A stretch of 64,000 bases of DNA from Flavobacterium azooxidireducens (GCF_023195775.1 NZ_CP096205.1:1736001-1800000); one strand, 5' to 3'. Counted from the stretch's first letter, positions 1 through 8,140 are shown. Translations and numbers: made by a program. The notes: a model not told the origin generated them from the letters alone.

Positions 1-23
1 TATAAAATTCACAAAATGAAATA

Positions 24-59
24 AAAAAACCAAACCTTAGCATTTGTAAGGTTTGGTTT
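24..59 (-). terminator. Rho-independent terminator of the TonB-receptor operon
   Basis: A perfect 13-bp inverted repeat (27-39 with 47-59, 7-nt loop) lies just downstream of the lipoprotein stop. The A-run at 23-29 becomes a U-tract on the minus strand, so it should end minus-strand transcription. Confidence 0.85.
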
Positions 60-83
60 AAAAGGATAATTTTTAAATATTTT

Positions 84-638
84 TTAAATAACAACTACAG
101 GAAAACTAACTTCAACATCGGTTGAACCACCGGCATTGGTAATGTTGCCTTCTGAAACACCTGCTGCATTTTTATTTGGTAAATGTCTTAGTGTAATTGT
201 GATTGTTCCTGTTCCCGGATTTGCTCCTGTTGTAAAGGTAAATTCTAAACCAAGTGGATTTCCGTCAGTATCAAAATCGGAATAGGTAAAGTTTCCTAAA
301 CTGTTTGAAATTTGATAAAAAACTTGGTGTTCCAAATCTTTCTCTTCGATTTCTTCAGTGATATTTTCGGCTGGGTTTTCCAATTCATTCAAAAATTGAA
401 CAGAGCCGGAATACGTTGTTTCTGCTGCAAAATTCCCACTAACGGTAATTACCGGAGCATTTGGTCCATCGCCATCTAAATCTCTGGAAGTTAAAGTAAT
501 AGTTTGTCCGCCACCCACAAATGTTGCGGTTAATGTTGTGATTAATTCTTCTTCAACAACCGGAGAATCATCGTTGCTGCAAGAATTTAATGTGAAGATT
601 GTTGTTAAGGCCAATGCCATCATTTTTAAATTTTTCAT
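84..638 (-). CDS. Putative surface/periplasmic lipoprotein, partner of the TonB receptor
   Basis: 184 aa. The N-terminus is a lipoprotein signal ending in a lipobox (LNSC, Cys at about residue 20) followed by SNDD, so the mature protein should be lipid-anchored. The rest is Thr/Gly/Glu-rich with beta-strand-like stretches and ends in a hydrophobic strand (SFPVVVI). It begins 11 nt after the TonB receptor stop and is followed by a strong terminator, so it is the last gene of that operon. Small lipoproteins next to a TonB receptor in this phylum are often annotated as type 1 periplasmic-binding-fold proteins; I infer a ligand-capture role. The ligand is unknown. Confidence 0.75.
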   Translation of the reverse strand: MKNLKMMALALTTIFTLNSCSNDDSPVVEEELITTLTATFVGGGQTITLTSRDLDGDGPNAPVITVSGNFAAETTYSGSVQFLNELENPAENITEEIEEKDLEHQVFYQISNSLGNFTYSDFDTDGNPLGLEFTFTTGANPGTGTITITLRHLPNKNAAGVSEGNITNAGGSTDVEVSFPVVVI

Positions 639-649
639 TTTTGTGTTTT

Positions 650-3028
650 TTAATAATTAAATTTTAATTGTAATTGAATGTTTCTACCCATTTCATCAAC
701 AAAAAAACGTTGACGATTTAAGTAGTCACGGTAGTTTATGTTTAAAATATTTTGAACTGAAAAAGCAATTGTTGTATCCAATTTTTTGAACGTTTTAAAT
801 TTCATTTCCGAATAAAAATGAAACAATTGATAGGCTTTTGGCGGCGTGCTGATATCAACCAAAACCGGAACAAATTCGCCATCAACGATAATCTCTGTTT
901 CAAAATTGAAGTTGGGATAACGATGTTGACGGAAAACAGATTCCGATTGAAGTTCTAAAACCAATCCATTCCACTCCGGTTTTTTGTATTGTATGGAAGT
1001 TGAAATGTTCATCGGTGGCATATCAATCAAAGGTTGATTTTTAATTAAATCCTCACCGTTTACATAAGCAAATGAAAATTTATGTTGCCAATTGGATGAA
1101 ATATTCCATTGCGAATGAAAATCAATCCCGAGTAATCGAGCATTGGTTTGTTGAAATTCCCATACGGGGAAAGCTCCTCGAATCGTGGTTTCAAACCCAA
1201 TAGGACGAAGATACATAAAGTTGGTAATATGATGAAAATACGGATTGATTTCCATCGAAAACGAATTCCATTTTTTTGATAAGGAAGAGGAAAATTTAAT
1301 CGATTCTTCTTTTTTCAAACGTAAATCGCCCAACTCAATTTGTCCGGTAGAATGATGCAAACCATTGGAAAAAAATTCAGAAGGATTCGGATTTCTGTTG
1401 GATAAACTGATGTTGTTTAACCATTTCCATTCCGACTGAAAATCTTTCCGAATTCCCAAACTCGCCGAAATGTTGTGAAATGTAAATTGCGGCTTAGTTA
1501 ACCATTGATCGGAAGTTTCGCCCACAATAATATTACCAAAATCAGCTTGATAACCGCGTTCTATCCAACGAGATTTCAAATAGTATTTTGTTGCTTCAAT
1601 GGTTGAAAAATCATAACGAACTCCACCATCTACAACTAAATCTTCTTTGATTTCATACGTTCCAACGCCATACAAACCGGCATCAAAACGAACATATGTT
1701 GGAATTAAAGGTCTGACACCGGTTCTTGGATCGGCAAAATTGTTTTGAAATAACCCGCTAATTCCCGTTTTCAAACTAAATTGATTCCACTCTTTTTTAT
1801 AATCCGATTGAAGTGAGTGAGTTGTCAATTCCAAATCCAAAGCCGCTTTGTTCTCATTATCTCTTCGCAAATCAAACTCATTTCGTTTATTAAATTGAAG
1901 CGAATAAAAAGTGGAAATCGAACTGCTTTCATCCAACTTTTGCAAATAATTCAGTTTCACCAAATGATGTTGAATGGCTTGTTTTGGATGTTGAATTGAA
2001 TACGTAAAATCGTTAATCACAGACGGAATTTGGTTGTTGATGGAATTGTATAAATCCGTCACATTTCCAATATGCGAAGCACTTAAAATACCAATCGTGG
2101 CATTGTATAAACTATAAAAAGCAGATAGTTCATAGGTTTCTTTCACATACGAAACATCGCCCGAAAAATTCAGTTCACGATTTCCGGAATTGGATAAAAT
2201 GTAATCAGGAGCTTCTCGATCACCAAAATAAGTGAACGTTCCCAACGCATTCCATCGCCAACCTTCCGGATTTCCTTTGTGAATGCTCGAACTTATCGTT
2301 CCGCCACGACCGTTGGATGAACCGCTGATCATTGTTTTTCCAAATAAAGTATCTTGCTTGACGTTAGTTGATTCGATGACAACCATTCCGCCCACAGCAT
2401 CGCCGCTGTATTGGAGACCCGAAGCACCTTTGATAACCGAAATTTTTCCGGCGGAATTCAAATCAAAATTCGGAGCGTGCTCGGTTCCCCATTGTTGATC
2501 TTCCAGCCGAACTTGATTGGAAAAAATAGGAACTCGACTGCTGTGCAAACCGTTAATAACCGGTTTTACAATACTCGTTCCGGTTCTTAAAAGGGAAACA
2601 CCGGAGACTTCTTTCAATGCTTCTGCCAAGGTTTTGGAACTGTTTCGCTCCATCGATTCTTTAGAAATTTGCTGTTCAGCTAAACTGTTGCTTACTTGCG
2701 TAACTTTTTGCTTCACCGTAATTTCTTCCAAAGTGGTTTCGGAAGGTTTCAACTTCACATTCAGCACCACATCTTCGGTAATATCTACTAAGGTATCACA
2801 GGTTTTATATCCCAAATAGGAAATATACACCCGCAATTCACCTTTGGGCAAACCGTTGATTTCGAATTCGCCAATTGGATTACTGGCGGTATTCAGGTAC
2901 TTGGTATGAATGTGACTTCCGGTTAGCGGTTGGTTTTTTTCATTGGTGATTTTTCCACTTAGCGTGAATTGACCATAGCTCGAAAATCCAAACCATAACA
3001 AGAAGAAAAGGATAATAAAGTATCGCAT
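650..3028 (-). CDS. TonB-dependent outer-membrane receptor
   Basis: 792 aa. Signal peptide (about 1-19), then a carboxypeptidase-regulatory-like domain (about 21-105, beginning FTLSGKITNEKNQPLTGSHI), a plug (about 115-225, with GVSLLRTGTSIVKPVINGLH and VIKGASGLQYSGDAVGGMVV), then a long beta-barrel ending in an aromatic residue (LKFNY), as outer-membrane proteins do. This order is normal for Bacteroidota TonB receptors that import a ligand with energy from TonB-ExbBD. Upstream lies a His/Cys-rich small protein and downstream a lipoprotein. The His-rich neighbour makes a metal or metal-complex substrate plausible, but nothing in the receptor proves it. Confidence 0.92.
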   Translation of the reverse strand: MRYFIILFFLLWFGFSSYGQFTLSGKITNEKNQPLTGSHIHTKYLNTASNPIGEFEINGLPKGELRVYISYLGYKTCDTLVDITEDVVLNVKLKPSETTLEEITVKQKVTQVSNSLAEQQISKESMERNSSKTLAEALKEVSGVSLLRTGTSIVKPVINGLHSSRVPIFSNQVRLEDQQWGTEHAPNFDLNSAGKISVIKGASGLQYSGDAVGGMVVIESTNVKQDTLFGKTMISGSSNGRGGTISSSIHKGNPEGWRWNALGTFTYFGDREAPDYILSNSGNRELNFSGDVSYVKETYELSAFYSLYNATIGILSASHIGNVTDLYNSINNQIPSVINDFTYSIQHPKQAIQHHLVKLNYLQKLDESSSISTFYSLQFNKRNEFDLRRDNENKAALDLELTTHSLQSDYKKEWNQFSLKTGISGLFQNNFADPRTGVRPLIPTYVRFDAGLYGVGTYEIKEDLVVDGGVRYDFSTIEATKYYLKSRWIERGYQADFGNIIVGETSDQWLTKPQFTFHNISASLGIRKDFQSEWKWLNNISLSNRNPNPSEFFSNGLHHSTGQIELGDLRLKKEESIKFSSSLSKKWNSFSMEINPYFHHITNFMYLRPIGFETTIRGAFPVWEFQQTNARLLGIDFHSQWNISSNWQHKFSFAYVNGEDLIKNQPLIDMPPMNISTSIQYKKPEWNGLVLELQSESVFRQHRYPNFNFETEIIVDGEFVPVLVDISTPPKAYQLFHFYSEMKFKTFKKLDTTIAFSVQNILNINYRDYLNRQRFFVDEMGRNIQLQLKFNY

Positions 3029-3104
3029 TTTTCTGGTTCAAAATATAAAACACATTGAGTCATTACTATTTTGTAGCAAATGACTATTTTTTGTTTCTGA
3101 GATT

Positions 3105-3443
3105 TTAAACCGATTGTGGTGGTCCGCGATGCGAAAAAAGTGAACCTGAAAAAGAAGAAATTTGTGCTTGTTCCTTATACAAATACGGAACAGGTTTGAT
3201 TTGGAAATCAAATCGATACGTTAATGCATTGGGTTGTAGATAAAACCAAAAATGAAAATCACAAACGGAACAATTGTCTTCCGAATGTTGGTGCGAAAAA
3301 CCATCGTGCGAATGATGACAGACTTCGGTTTCATCAAAATAATCAGCCACCAAATGCCTGTAGGTATGCAACGACTGAAACAGTATTGTGAACAACACTG
3401 CCGACATTAAATACAGGTTTAGTATGGCTAATTTCTTTTTCAT
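3105..3443 (-). CDS. Small His/Cys-rich protein, possible metal-binding partner
   Basis: About 112 aa from ATG at 3443, preferred over an upstream TTG because a -7 promoter box sits immediately before it. An N-terminal hydrophobic stretch (AILNLYLMSAVLFTILFQSL) suggests a signal anchor. The middle is packed with potential metal ligands: CHHSHDGFSHQHSEDN followed by CSVCDFHFW. It is first in the operon, about 75 bp before the TonB receptor. Small His-rich proteins are commonly linked to zinc or copper handling, so a sensing or chaperone role is inferred. I recognise no named family. Confidence 0.65.
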   Translation of the reverse strand: MKKKLAILNLYLMSAVLFTILFQSLHTYRHLVADYFDETEVCHHSHDGFSHQHSEDNCSVCDFHFWFYLQPNALTYRFDFQIKPVPYLYKEQAQISSFSGSLFSHRGPPQSV

Positions 3444-3449
3444 TGGGTG

Positions 3450-3457
3450 CAAAGGTA
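3450..3457 (-). promoter_or_regulatory. -7 promoter box (TACCTTTG) for the TonB operon
   Basis: Matches the Bacteroidota -7 consensus TAnnTTTG on the minus strand. It ends only 6 nt from the ATG at 3443, so the transcript would be leaderless or nearly so. Confidence 0.5.
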
Positions 3458-3542
3458 GGGAAAAAGGTGCTTAAAGTGAATTTTTTATGAAGACTTTACG
3501 AAGGTGAGTTTCAAATTTTGTTTTGTATTCTATTCATTCACT

Positions 3543-3614
3543 TTCCGCAAAGTCGGGAGACATTTGCGGAGCTTTTCATAGTAACATTTTTCACGAAACT
3601 CTTTGCGGAGCAGG
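3543..3614 (+). repeat. REP-like unit A
   Basis: Carries the hairpin CCGCAAAGTC-GGGA-GACaTTTGCGG (one bulged A), a spacer, then a second CTTTGCGGAGC. The ends match units C and D, and units B and E on the other strand. With unit B in opposite orientation it brackets the 116-aa gene. Confidence 0.8.
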
Positions 3615-3715
3615 CTCATCACTCATTATGGAACATTACCCTCTTAATTAGCATTAATATATAATTTCAACATTTTTTAAATTCTCTTTGAACAATAAAA
3701 ATTTGTCGTCATCTA

Positions 3716-4066
3716 TTAATGAGAGGGAAAATCTAAAATTTTTAAAATTTTTATTTTTAAAATTTTTTTAATTTCTTTTTCAAAATCCACATTTGTACAG
3801 TATTTAATTTGTATGCTTTCCAATTGATTCGCTTGATAAACATTATTAAGTAGACATTCAACAAAATGATTATAAAAAACAAGTTCTTTAATCTTTGGAA
3901 AATTATTTATATCTACTTTTGAATAGTCAAATGACTTCATTTCATAACCTTTTTGCTTTACAACACTAAGTGGAGGTACAATAGTGAATTCATCTGATGA
4001 TATTATAATATATTCATTTTGATCTAATTTATTTACATTCAAAAAGTTTTGAGGGGAGTACTCCAT
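3716..4066 (-). CDS. Hypothetical protein between inverted REP units
   Basis: About 116 aa from ATG at 4066 (MEYSPQNFLNVNKLDQNEYI). The reading frame stays open upstream, but that part lies in REP unit B and is probably not translated. There is no signal peptide, membrane segment or known motif. The C-terminal half (FPKIKELVFYNHF, then QLESIQIKYCTNV) alternates hydrophobic residues in a way faintly like leucine-rich-repeat strands, but two such stretches are not enough to claim that fold. It is AT-rich and bracketed by REP unit A and inverted unit B, suggesting arrival as a cassette. Function unknown. Confidence 0.5.
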   Translation of the reverse strand: MEYSPQNFLNVNKLDQNEYIIISSDEFTIVPPLSVVKQKGYEMKSFDYSKVDINNFPKIKELVFYNHFVECLLNNVYQANQLESIQIKYCTNVDFEKEIKKILKIKILKILDFPSH

Positions 4067-4138
4067 TTTTTCATTTTTTTTCACGAATTCAACAATAATA
4101 GCAACAATATAAAAGTTTGATATTTTTTCATTTTTTAA

Positions 4139-4202
4139 TCCCGCTCCGCAAAGTCTTCTTAATAGCACAAAGCTCCGCAAATGTCTCCCGACTTTGCGGA
4201 AT
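4139..4202 (-). repeat. REP-like unit B
   Basis: Same outer sequence as unit A in opposite orientation, with a different spacer (CTTTGTGCTATTAAGAAGAC on the minus strand). It is identical over about 62 bp to unit E at 6184-6244. It overlaps the 3' end of the full-length transposase gene. Confidence 0.8.
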
Positions 4203-4809
4203 GTAAGTTATCACAACTAATGTCTTTCATAAATGAATTGAGGTTTAATTTGCTATTTAGAGGAATGTCAACCAACTCAATTTTAATTATTCCTTCATTA
4301 TGCACATAATTTGAAGCACTTGAATAGAGATAGTGAGCTGCTTTTTCAACTAATCCTGCACGAACAGGATTTAAATGAATATAGTCAATTTTTGACCACA
4401 TAAACTTCTCTGAGTAAATTTCTTCTGCATGATTTCCTAATTGCCAAAATTGAAAATTTTTATTTCTGATATGAGTCTTTGTTGCCAATTGAAAACGTTC
4501 TAACATCCATTCTCTTCTGCTTTCAGGTTCAGACTGAATTTTCTCAAGTATGGTTTTTGAGGTATATTTCTTAAAATCACGAATTAAATCAGACAATTTA
4601 CCTTCTTTTGACTGAACAATCATGTGAATGTGATTCGTCATAATCACATAACTATATAAAATCATTCCTTTGTTTTTGATGCAATAGTCTAAACATTCAA
4701 TAACACAATCTCGATATGATTTTCTGGAAAAAACATCGACCCAGTCGACAATTGTGGCGGTTAAAAAGTGTGGCAAATTTTGGTCTCTAATAACATATCC
4801 TTCTTTCAT
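4159..4809 (-). CDS. REP-associated tyrosine transposase (RAYT, IS200/IS605-like Y1)
   Basis: 216 aa from ATG at 4809 (MKEGYVIRDQNLPHFLTATI). An upstream in-frame extension would be translated from REP unit C and is rejected. The HUH metal motif is in VIMTNHIHMIVQ (about 76-87) and the candidate nucleophile Tyr is in KIDYIHLNPVRAGLV (about 155-170), the standard RAYT layout. Such single-strand nucleases recognise and cleave REP hairpins in their own genome. Unit B overlaps the gene's end and unit C lies just upstream, as expected. The last residues (SAKSGDICGALCY) are encoded within unit B. Likely intact. Confidence 0.9.
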   Translation of the reverse strand: MKEGYVIRDQNLPHFLTATIVDWVDVFSRKSYRDCVIECLDYCIKNKGMILYSYVIMTNHIHMIVQSKEGKLSDLIRDFKKYTSKTILEKIQSEPESRREWMLERFQLATKTHIRNKNFQFWQLGNHAEEIYSEKFMWSKIDYIHLNPVRAGLVEKAAHYLYSSASNYVHNEGIIKIELVDIPLNSKLNLNSFMKDISCDNLHSAKSGDICGALCY

Positions 4810-4878
4810 GGCGTGTAAATTTTTAAATAAAAATAGTAAAAATTTGTGAAGTTTTAGGGCTATTAATACTTTTTTAAA

Positions 4879-5007
4879 TTCCGCAAAGTCGGGAGACATT
4901 TGCGGAGCTTTTCATAGGGAATTTTTACTAGAACACTTTGCGGAGCGGGGGACATTTGCGGAGCTTTTCATAGGGAATTTTTACTAGAACACTTTGCGGA
5001 GCGGGGG
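4879..5007 (+). repeat. REP-like unit C plus partial unit C'
   Basis: Unit C (4879-4951) is followed head-to-tail by a partial unit (about 4951-5007) that lacks the first hairpin arm but keeps TTTGCGGAGC, the spacer and CTTTGCGGAGCGGGG. C' sits at the junction of the two copies of the 582-bp duplication. Confidence 0.8.
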
Positions 5008-5447
5008 TTTAAATGAATATAGTCAATTTTTGACCACATAAACTTCTCTGAGTAAATTTCTTCTGCATGATTTCCTAATTGCCAAAATTGAAAATTTTTA
5101 TTTCTGATATGAGTCTTTGTTGCCAATTGAAAACGTTCTAACATCCATTCTCTTCTGCTTTCAGGTTCAGACTGAATTTTCTCAAGTATGGTTTTTGAGG
5201 TATATTTCTTAAAATCACGAATTAAATCAGACAATTTACCTTCTTTTGACTGAACAATCATGTGAATGTGATTCGTCATAATCACATAACTATATAAAAT
5301 CATTCCTTTGTTTTTGATGCAATAGTCTAAACATTCAATAACACAATCTCGATATGATTTTCTGGAAAAAACATCGACCCAGTCGACAATTGTGGCGGTT
5401 AAAAAGTGTGGCAAATTTTGGTCTCTAATAACATATCCTTCTTTCAT
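4968..5447 (-). pseudogene. Truncated second copy of the RAYT gene
   Basis: From ATG at 5447 the first ~159 residues repeat the upstream RAYT exactly, through the HUH motif and catalytic Tyr (KIDYIHLNP). The frame then runs into REP sequence and ends in an unrelated tail (RSAKCSSKNSL). About 50 C-terminal residues are lost, so activity is doubtful though both catalytic motifs remain. It arose by the 4370-4951/5008-5589 duplication and must be recent, since the protein copies show no difference. Confidence 0.85.
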
Positions 5448-5589
5448 GGCGTGTAAATTTTTAAATAAAAATAGTAAAAATTTGTGAAGTTTTAGGGCTA
5501 TTAATACTTTTTTAAATTCCGCAAAGTCGGGAGACATTTGCGGAGCTTTTCATAGGGAATTTTTACTAGAACACTTTGCGGAGCGGGGG
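5008..5589. repeat. 582-bp direct duplication (second copy; first copy 4370-4951)
   Basis: The two segments are offset by 638 bp and I saw no mismatch between them. Each contains the 5' three quarters of the RAYT gene and a REP unit. The breakpoints are ttt/REP at one end and the REP G-run at the other. Confidence 0.9.
5517..5589 (+). repeat. REP-like unit D
   Basis: Same sequence as unit C, being its duplicated copy. With inverted unit E (6184-6244) it brackets the 170-aa membrane-protein gene. Confidence 0.8.
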
Positions 5590-5614
5590 GAGTTTGTGTG
5601 GAAAACTAAAAATT

Positions 5615-6127
5615 TTATTTAATTAAGGGAAAAAACTTTTTTTTATAAATTATTTTTGATCTGTCTAAGTAATTAATAATTTCATCAGATAGTAAACAAG
5701 TAATTATAATATTGTTTTCGTTTTTTAATACAATTTTGACATAATAATATTCTGTCCAAAAAGCTGTAATTGTGCGTTTTTCATATTCAGGGTAGCTGAA
5801 GTAAACAAATATTTTTTTTATGTCACTATTTTCAAAAATGATTTCACTATTTAAGTCTTTATAATTGAATTTTTTATAGTTATCTGTTAATGAAAATGTT
5901 GATTTACCATTATGTTTTTTGTAATTGAAAAAGAAAATAAATACTAATAGAGGAAAAAAAGGAATTAAAGTGAAAATTGAAATTAGATATGAACTTGATA
6001 ATGTTTGAATACTATAACCTTTGAGCATATAGATTATTATCATTAATATAAATGGCCCTATTAGCCAAAAAAGAATTGGTCTAATAAGATATTTTCTGCT
6101 ATACATTTTGAATTTATATTTTTTCAT
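5615..6127 (-). CDS. Hypothetical membrane protein between inverted REP units
   Basis: 170 aa. Two N-terminal transmembrane segments (about 16-35, YLIRPILFWLIGPFILMIII; and about 48-68, YLISIFTLIPFFPLLVFIFF) precede a soluble C-terminal domain of about 95 aa with alternating strand-like segments. That arrangement (two helices then a small beta-rich domain) is seen in bacterial PH-like membrane proteins, but I cannot confirm the family. The gene is very AT-rich, lies between REP units D and E in opposite orientation and has no evident functional link to its neighbours. Confidence 0.6.
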   Translation of the reverse strand: MKKYKFKMYSRKYLIRPILFWLIGPFILMIIIYMLKGYSIQTLSSSYLISIFTLIPFFPLLVFIFFFNYKKHNGKSTFSLTDNYKKFNYKDLNSEIIFENSDIKKIFVYFSYPEYEKRTITAFWTEYYYVKIVLKNENNIIITCLLSDEIINYLDRSKIIYKKKFFPLIK

Positions 6128-6183
6128 AAAATTTCAATAGGATTAAAAATATAAATCTAATAAAAAATTTAATTATTCCTCAC

Positions 6184-6244
6184 CCCGCTCCGCAAAGTCT
6201 TCTTAATAGCACAAAGCTCCGCAAATGTCTCCCGACTTTGCGGA
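6184..6244 (-). repeat. REP-like unit E
   Basis: Identical over about 62 bp to unit B. It forms the right edge of the REP/RAYT locus. Confidence 0.8.
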
Positions 6245-6314
6245 ACATAAATTTAAATAAAAATAACAAACAATTAATAGTATTAGGAATTCTTTCCAAA
6301 ACAACAAGCAAAAA

Positions 6315-6334
6315 AAGCCCCTAAAAAGGAGCTT
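6315..6334 (-). terminator. Terminator after the PIN toxin (copy 1 of a duplicated terminator)
   Basis: AAGCCCC-taaaaa-GGAGCTT stem with a minus-strand U-tract from the A-run at 6309-6316. The surrounding ~55 bp (about 6284-6340) recur with few changes at 6947-7002. Confidence 0.75.
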
Positions 6335-6355
6335 CTAACTAAGATAGTTTTATCT

Positions 6356-6721
6356 TTAAAATTCAACTAATATTAAATCTAACTCATCTATTTTTGAAAA
6401 TCCTTTATCAGCGGTTACCAAAGGTAATCCATATACCAGAGATGTTGAAGCAATAATCGCGTCAGGTAATTTTATATTATACTTTTTTCTTAATTCAATA
6501 GTTTGTTCTTTGATTTTTAAATTCCAATCTATATTAAAGGTGTCGCTTATTAATTCTTTTAATTTTATTTCTTCAGTTTTTTTGATTCCTTTAAAACCAA
6601 GTAATTCAACTTCTGAAATAAAAGACATTCCAAAATTATAGTTCAAAAAAGGTTCTACGTTAGGATTTCCTTCGTGAATGTAAACCAAGAAATTTGTATC
6701 AGCTATAAAATCAATCTTCAT
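6356..6721 (-). CDS. PIN-domain toxin (VapC-like) of a type II toxin-antitoxin pair
   Basis: 121 aa. The PIN acidic residues are placed as expected: D in IADTNFLVYIHE (about 6-17), E in SEVELLGF (about 36-43), D in LPDAIIAST (about 85-93) and D in LVTADKGFSKI (about 100-110). PIN toxins are Mg-dependent RNases, often cutting tRNA or rRNA. The ATG lies inside the end of the antitoxin gene (11-nt overlap), the usual TA arrangement allowing translational coupling. Confidence 0.85.
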   Translation of the reverse strand: MKIDFIADTNFLVYIHEGNPNVEPFLNYNFGMSFISEVELLGFKGIKKTEEIKLKELISDTFNIDWNLKIKEQTIELRKKYNIKLPDAIIASTSLVYGLPLVTADKGFSKIDELDLILVEF

Positions 6722-6878
6722 TTTCTCTTATTTTGGTCTGATAGTTCAAGCCATCTAAATTTCTCTTCAATTTCCCAAAATGTTTGGCTAAATTTCCCTT
6801 TTTTGGTTCTTTTTTTAATTTTTCCGTCAAAAGCTTAGCTATGTTTTTGGAGTTGGATTTATTTATTATTAAAGTCAT
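6711..6878 (-). CDS. Small antitoxin of the PIN toxin-antitoxin pair
   Basis: 55 aa from ATG at 6878: begins MTLIINKSNSKNIAKLLTEK and ends QTKIRENED, with a basic middle (KKEPKKGNLAKHFGKLKRN). The start resembles short VapB/DUF2281-type antitoxins of this phylum, where an N-terminal strand-helix region binds DNA and the tail binds the toxin. It overlaps the toxin start by 11 nt. Assigned from size, position and overlap more than from sequence. Confidence 0.75.
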   Translation of the reverse strand: MTLIINKSNSKNIAKLLTEKLKKEPKKGNLAKHFGKLKRNLDGLNYQTKIRENED

Positions 6879-6971
6879 ATTTTCAAATGTTTATAAGTAA
6901 CAAATTTAATTAAAAATAACAAAAATTATTCAATATATTGTTATGTTAAGAATTCTTTCCAAACAACAAAC

Positions 6972-6996
6972 AAAAAAAGCCCCTAAAAAGGAGCTT
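6972..6996 (-). terminator. Terminator after asd (copy 2 of the duplicated terminator)
   Basis: AAGCCCC-taaaaa-GGAGCTT with a minus-strand U-tract (A-run 6972-6978), just downstream of the asd stop. A near-identical copy lies beyond the TA pair at 6315-6334. Confidence 0.8.
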
Positions 6997-7016
6997 CTAA
7001 CTATAATACAATTATC

Positions 7017-8006
7017 TTAAACTAATTTATTCTCCACCAAATACTCCGCAATTTGCACTGTATTTGTTGCTGCACCTTTACGCAAATTATCGGCCACAAT
7101 CCACATATTTAACGTGTTCGGCTGACTTTCATCACGGCGAATTCTACCGACAAAAACATCATCTTTTCCTTGTGCATAAATTGGCATTGGATAGGTTTTG
7201 GTGTCTAAATTATCTTGAACGGTAACGCCCGAAGTGTTGTGTAAAATCGAACGCACTTCATTCACATCAAAATCATTTGAAAATTCAACATTTACGGCTT
7301 CACTGTGTCCGCCGACAACAGGAATTCGGATAGCAGTTGCAGTCACGGCAATGCTTCTGTCGCCCATAATTTTTTGGGTTTCACGAACCAATTTCATTTC
7401 TTCTTTGGTGTAGCCGTTGTCTTCAAACACATCACATTGCGGGATGGCATTTCGGTGAATTGGATACGGATACGCCATTTCGCCTTTCACACCGGCATAT
7501 TCATTTTCCAATTGTTGAACCGCTTTTACACCCGTTCCGGTAATGGATTGATAGGTGGAAACAATCACTCGTTTTACGTTGTATTTTTTATGTAATGGAT
7601 TCAAAACCATCACCATTTGAATCGTTGAACAGTTTGGATTAGCAATAATTTTATCTTCTTTGGTTAGTTCCGAAGCATTGATTTCAGGAACCACTAATTT
7701 TTTAGTAGGATCCATTCGCCAAGCGGAAGAATTGTCGATAACGGTTGTGCCTGCTTCAGCAAATTTGGGTGCCCAAGCTAATGAAGTTTCACCACCGGCA
7801 GAAAATAAGGCAATATCGGGACGCATTTCTACAGCTGTTTGCAATCCAACCACCTTATATTTATTTCCTTTGAATTCAATTTCTTTTCCAACCGACTTTT
7901 CAGAAGCAACCGGAATTAATTCCGTAATCGGAAAATTTCTTTCTGCTAAAACTTGAAGCATTACTTCGCCTACCATTCCGGTAGCACCAACAACGGCAAC
8001 TCTCAT
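7017..8006 (-). CDS. asd: Aspartate-semialdehyde dehydrogenase
   Basis: 329 aa, full length. It reduces aspartyl phosphate to aspartate semialdehyde with NADPH, the branch point to Lys/diaminopimelate, Met and Thr. The N-terminal NADP fold has VGATGMVGEVML (about 5-16). The catalytic Cys is in IIANPNCSTIQMV (about 120-132) and the substrate/catalytic His in VVGGHSEAVNVEF. It is cytosolic and single-copy here; lysC, the preceding enzyme, is about 38 kb away at 45408-46661. A -7 box at 8036-8043 and the terminator at 6972-6996 suggest a single-gene transcript. Confidence 0.97.
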   Translation of the reverse strand: MRVAVVGATGMVGEVMLQVLAERNFPITELIPVASEKSVGKEIEFKGNKYKVVGLQTAVEMRPDIALFSAGGETSLAWAPKFAEAGTTVIDNSSAWRMDPTKKLVVPEINASELTKEDKIIANPNCSTIQMVMVLNPLHKKYNVKRVIVSTYQSITGTGVKAVQQLENEYAGVKGEMAYPYPIHRNAIPQCDVFEDNGYTKEEMKLVRETQKIMGDRSIAVTATAIRIPVVGGHSEAVNVEFSNDFDVNEVRSILHNTSGVTVQDNLDTKTYPMPIYAQGKDDVFVGRIRRDESQPNTLNMWIVADNLRKGAATNTVQIAEYLVENKLV

Positions 8007-8035
8007 ACTAATTATTTAAAAGGTTAAAACTTATG

Positions 8036-8043
8036 CAAAAGTA
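8036..8043 (-). promoter_or_regulatory. -7 promoter box (TACTTTTG) for asd
   Basis: Matches TAnnTTTG on the minus strand, 30 nt upstream of the asd ATG. Confidence 0.5.
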
Positions 8044-8117
8044 TAGAATTAATTGTTGTGAAAAATGGCTTTAACAAAAAATAACAAATTGTTATATTTA
8101 AAACAATTTGTAAAAAT

Positions 8118-8140
8118 ACCCCTTGTTTTCGGCAAGGGGT
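8118..8140 (-). terminator. Terminator after mscL
   Basis: CCCCTTG (8119-8125) pairs with CAAGGGG around the loop ttttcgg, and the minus strand then reads TATTTTT. It lies about 30 nt past the mscL stop. Confidence 0.8.

Noticed and set aside
4810..4899. N-terminal extension of the RAYT (30 extra residues)
   Set aside because: It would be translated from REP unit C; the ATG at 4809 gives the normal family N-terminus.
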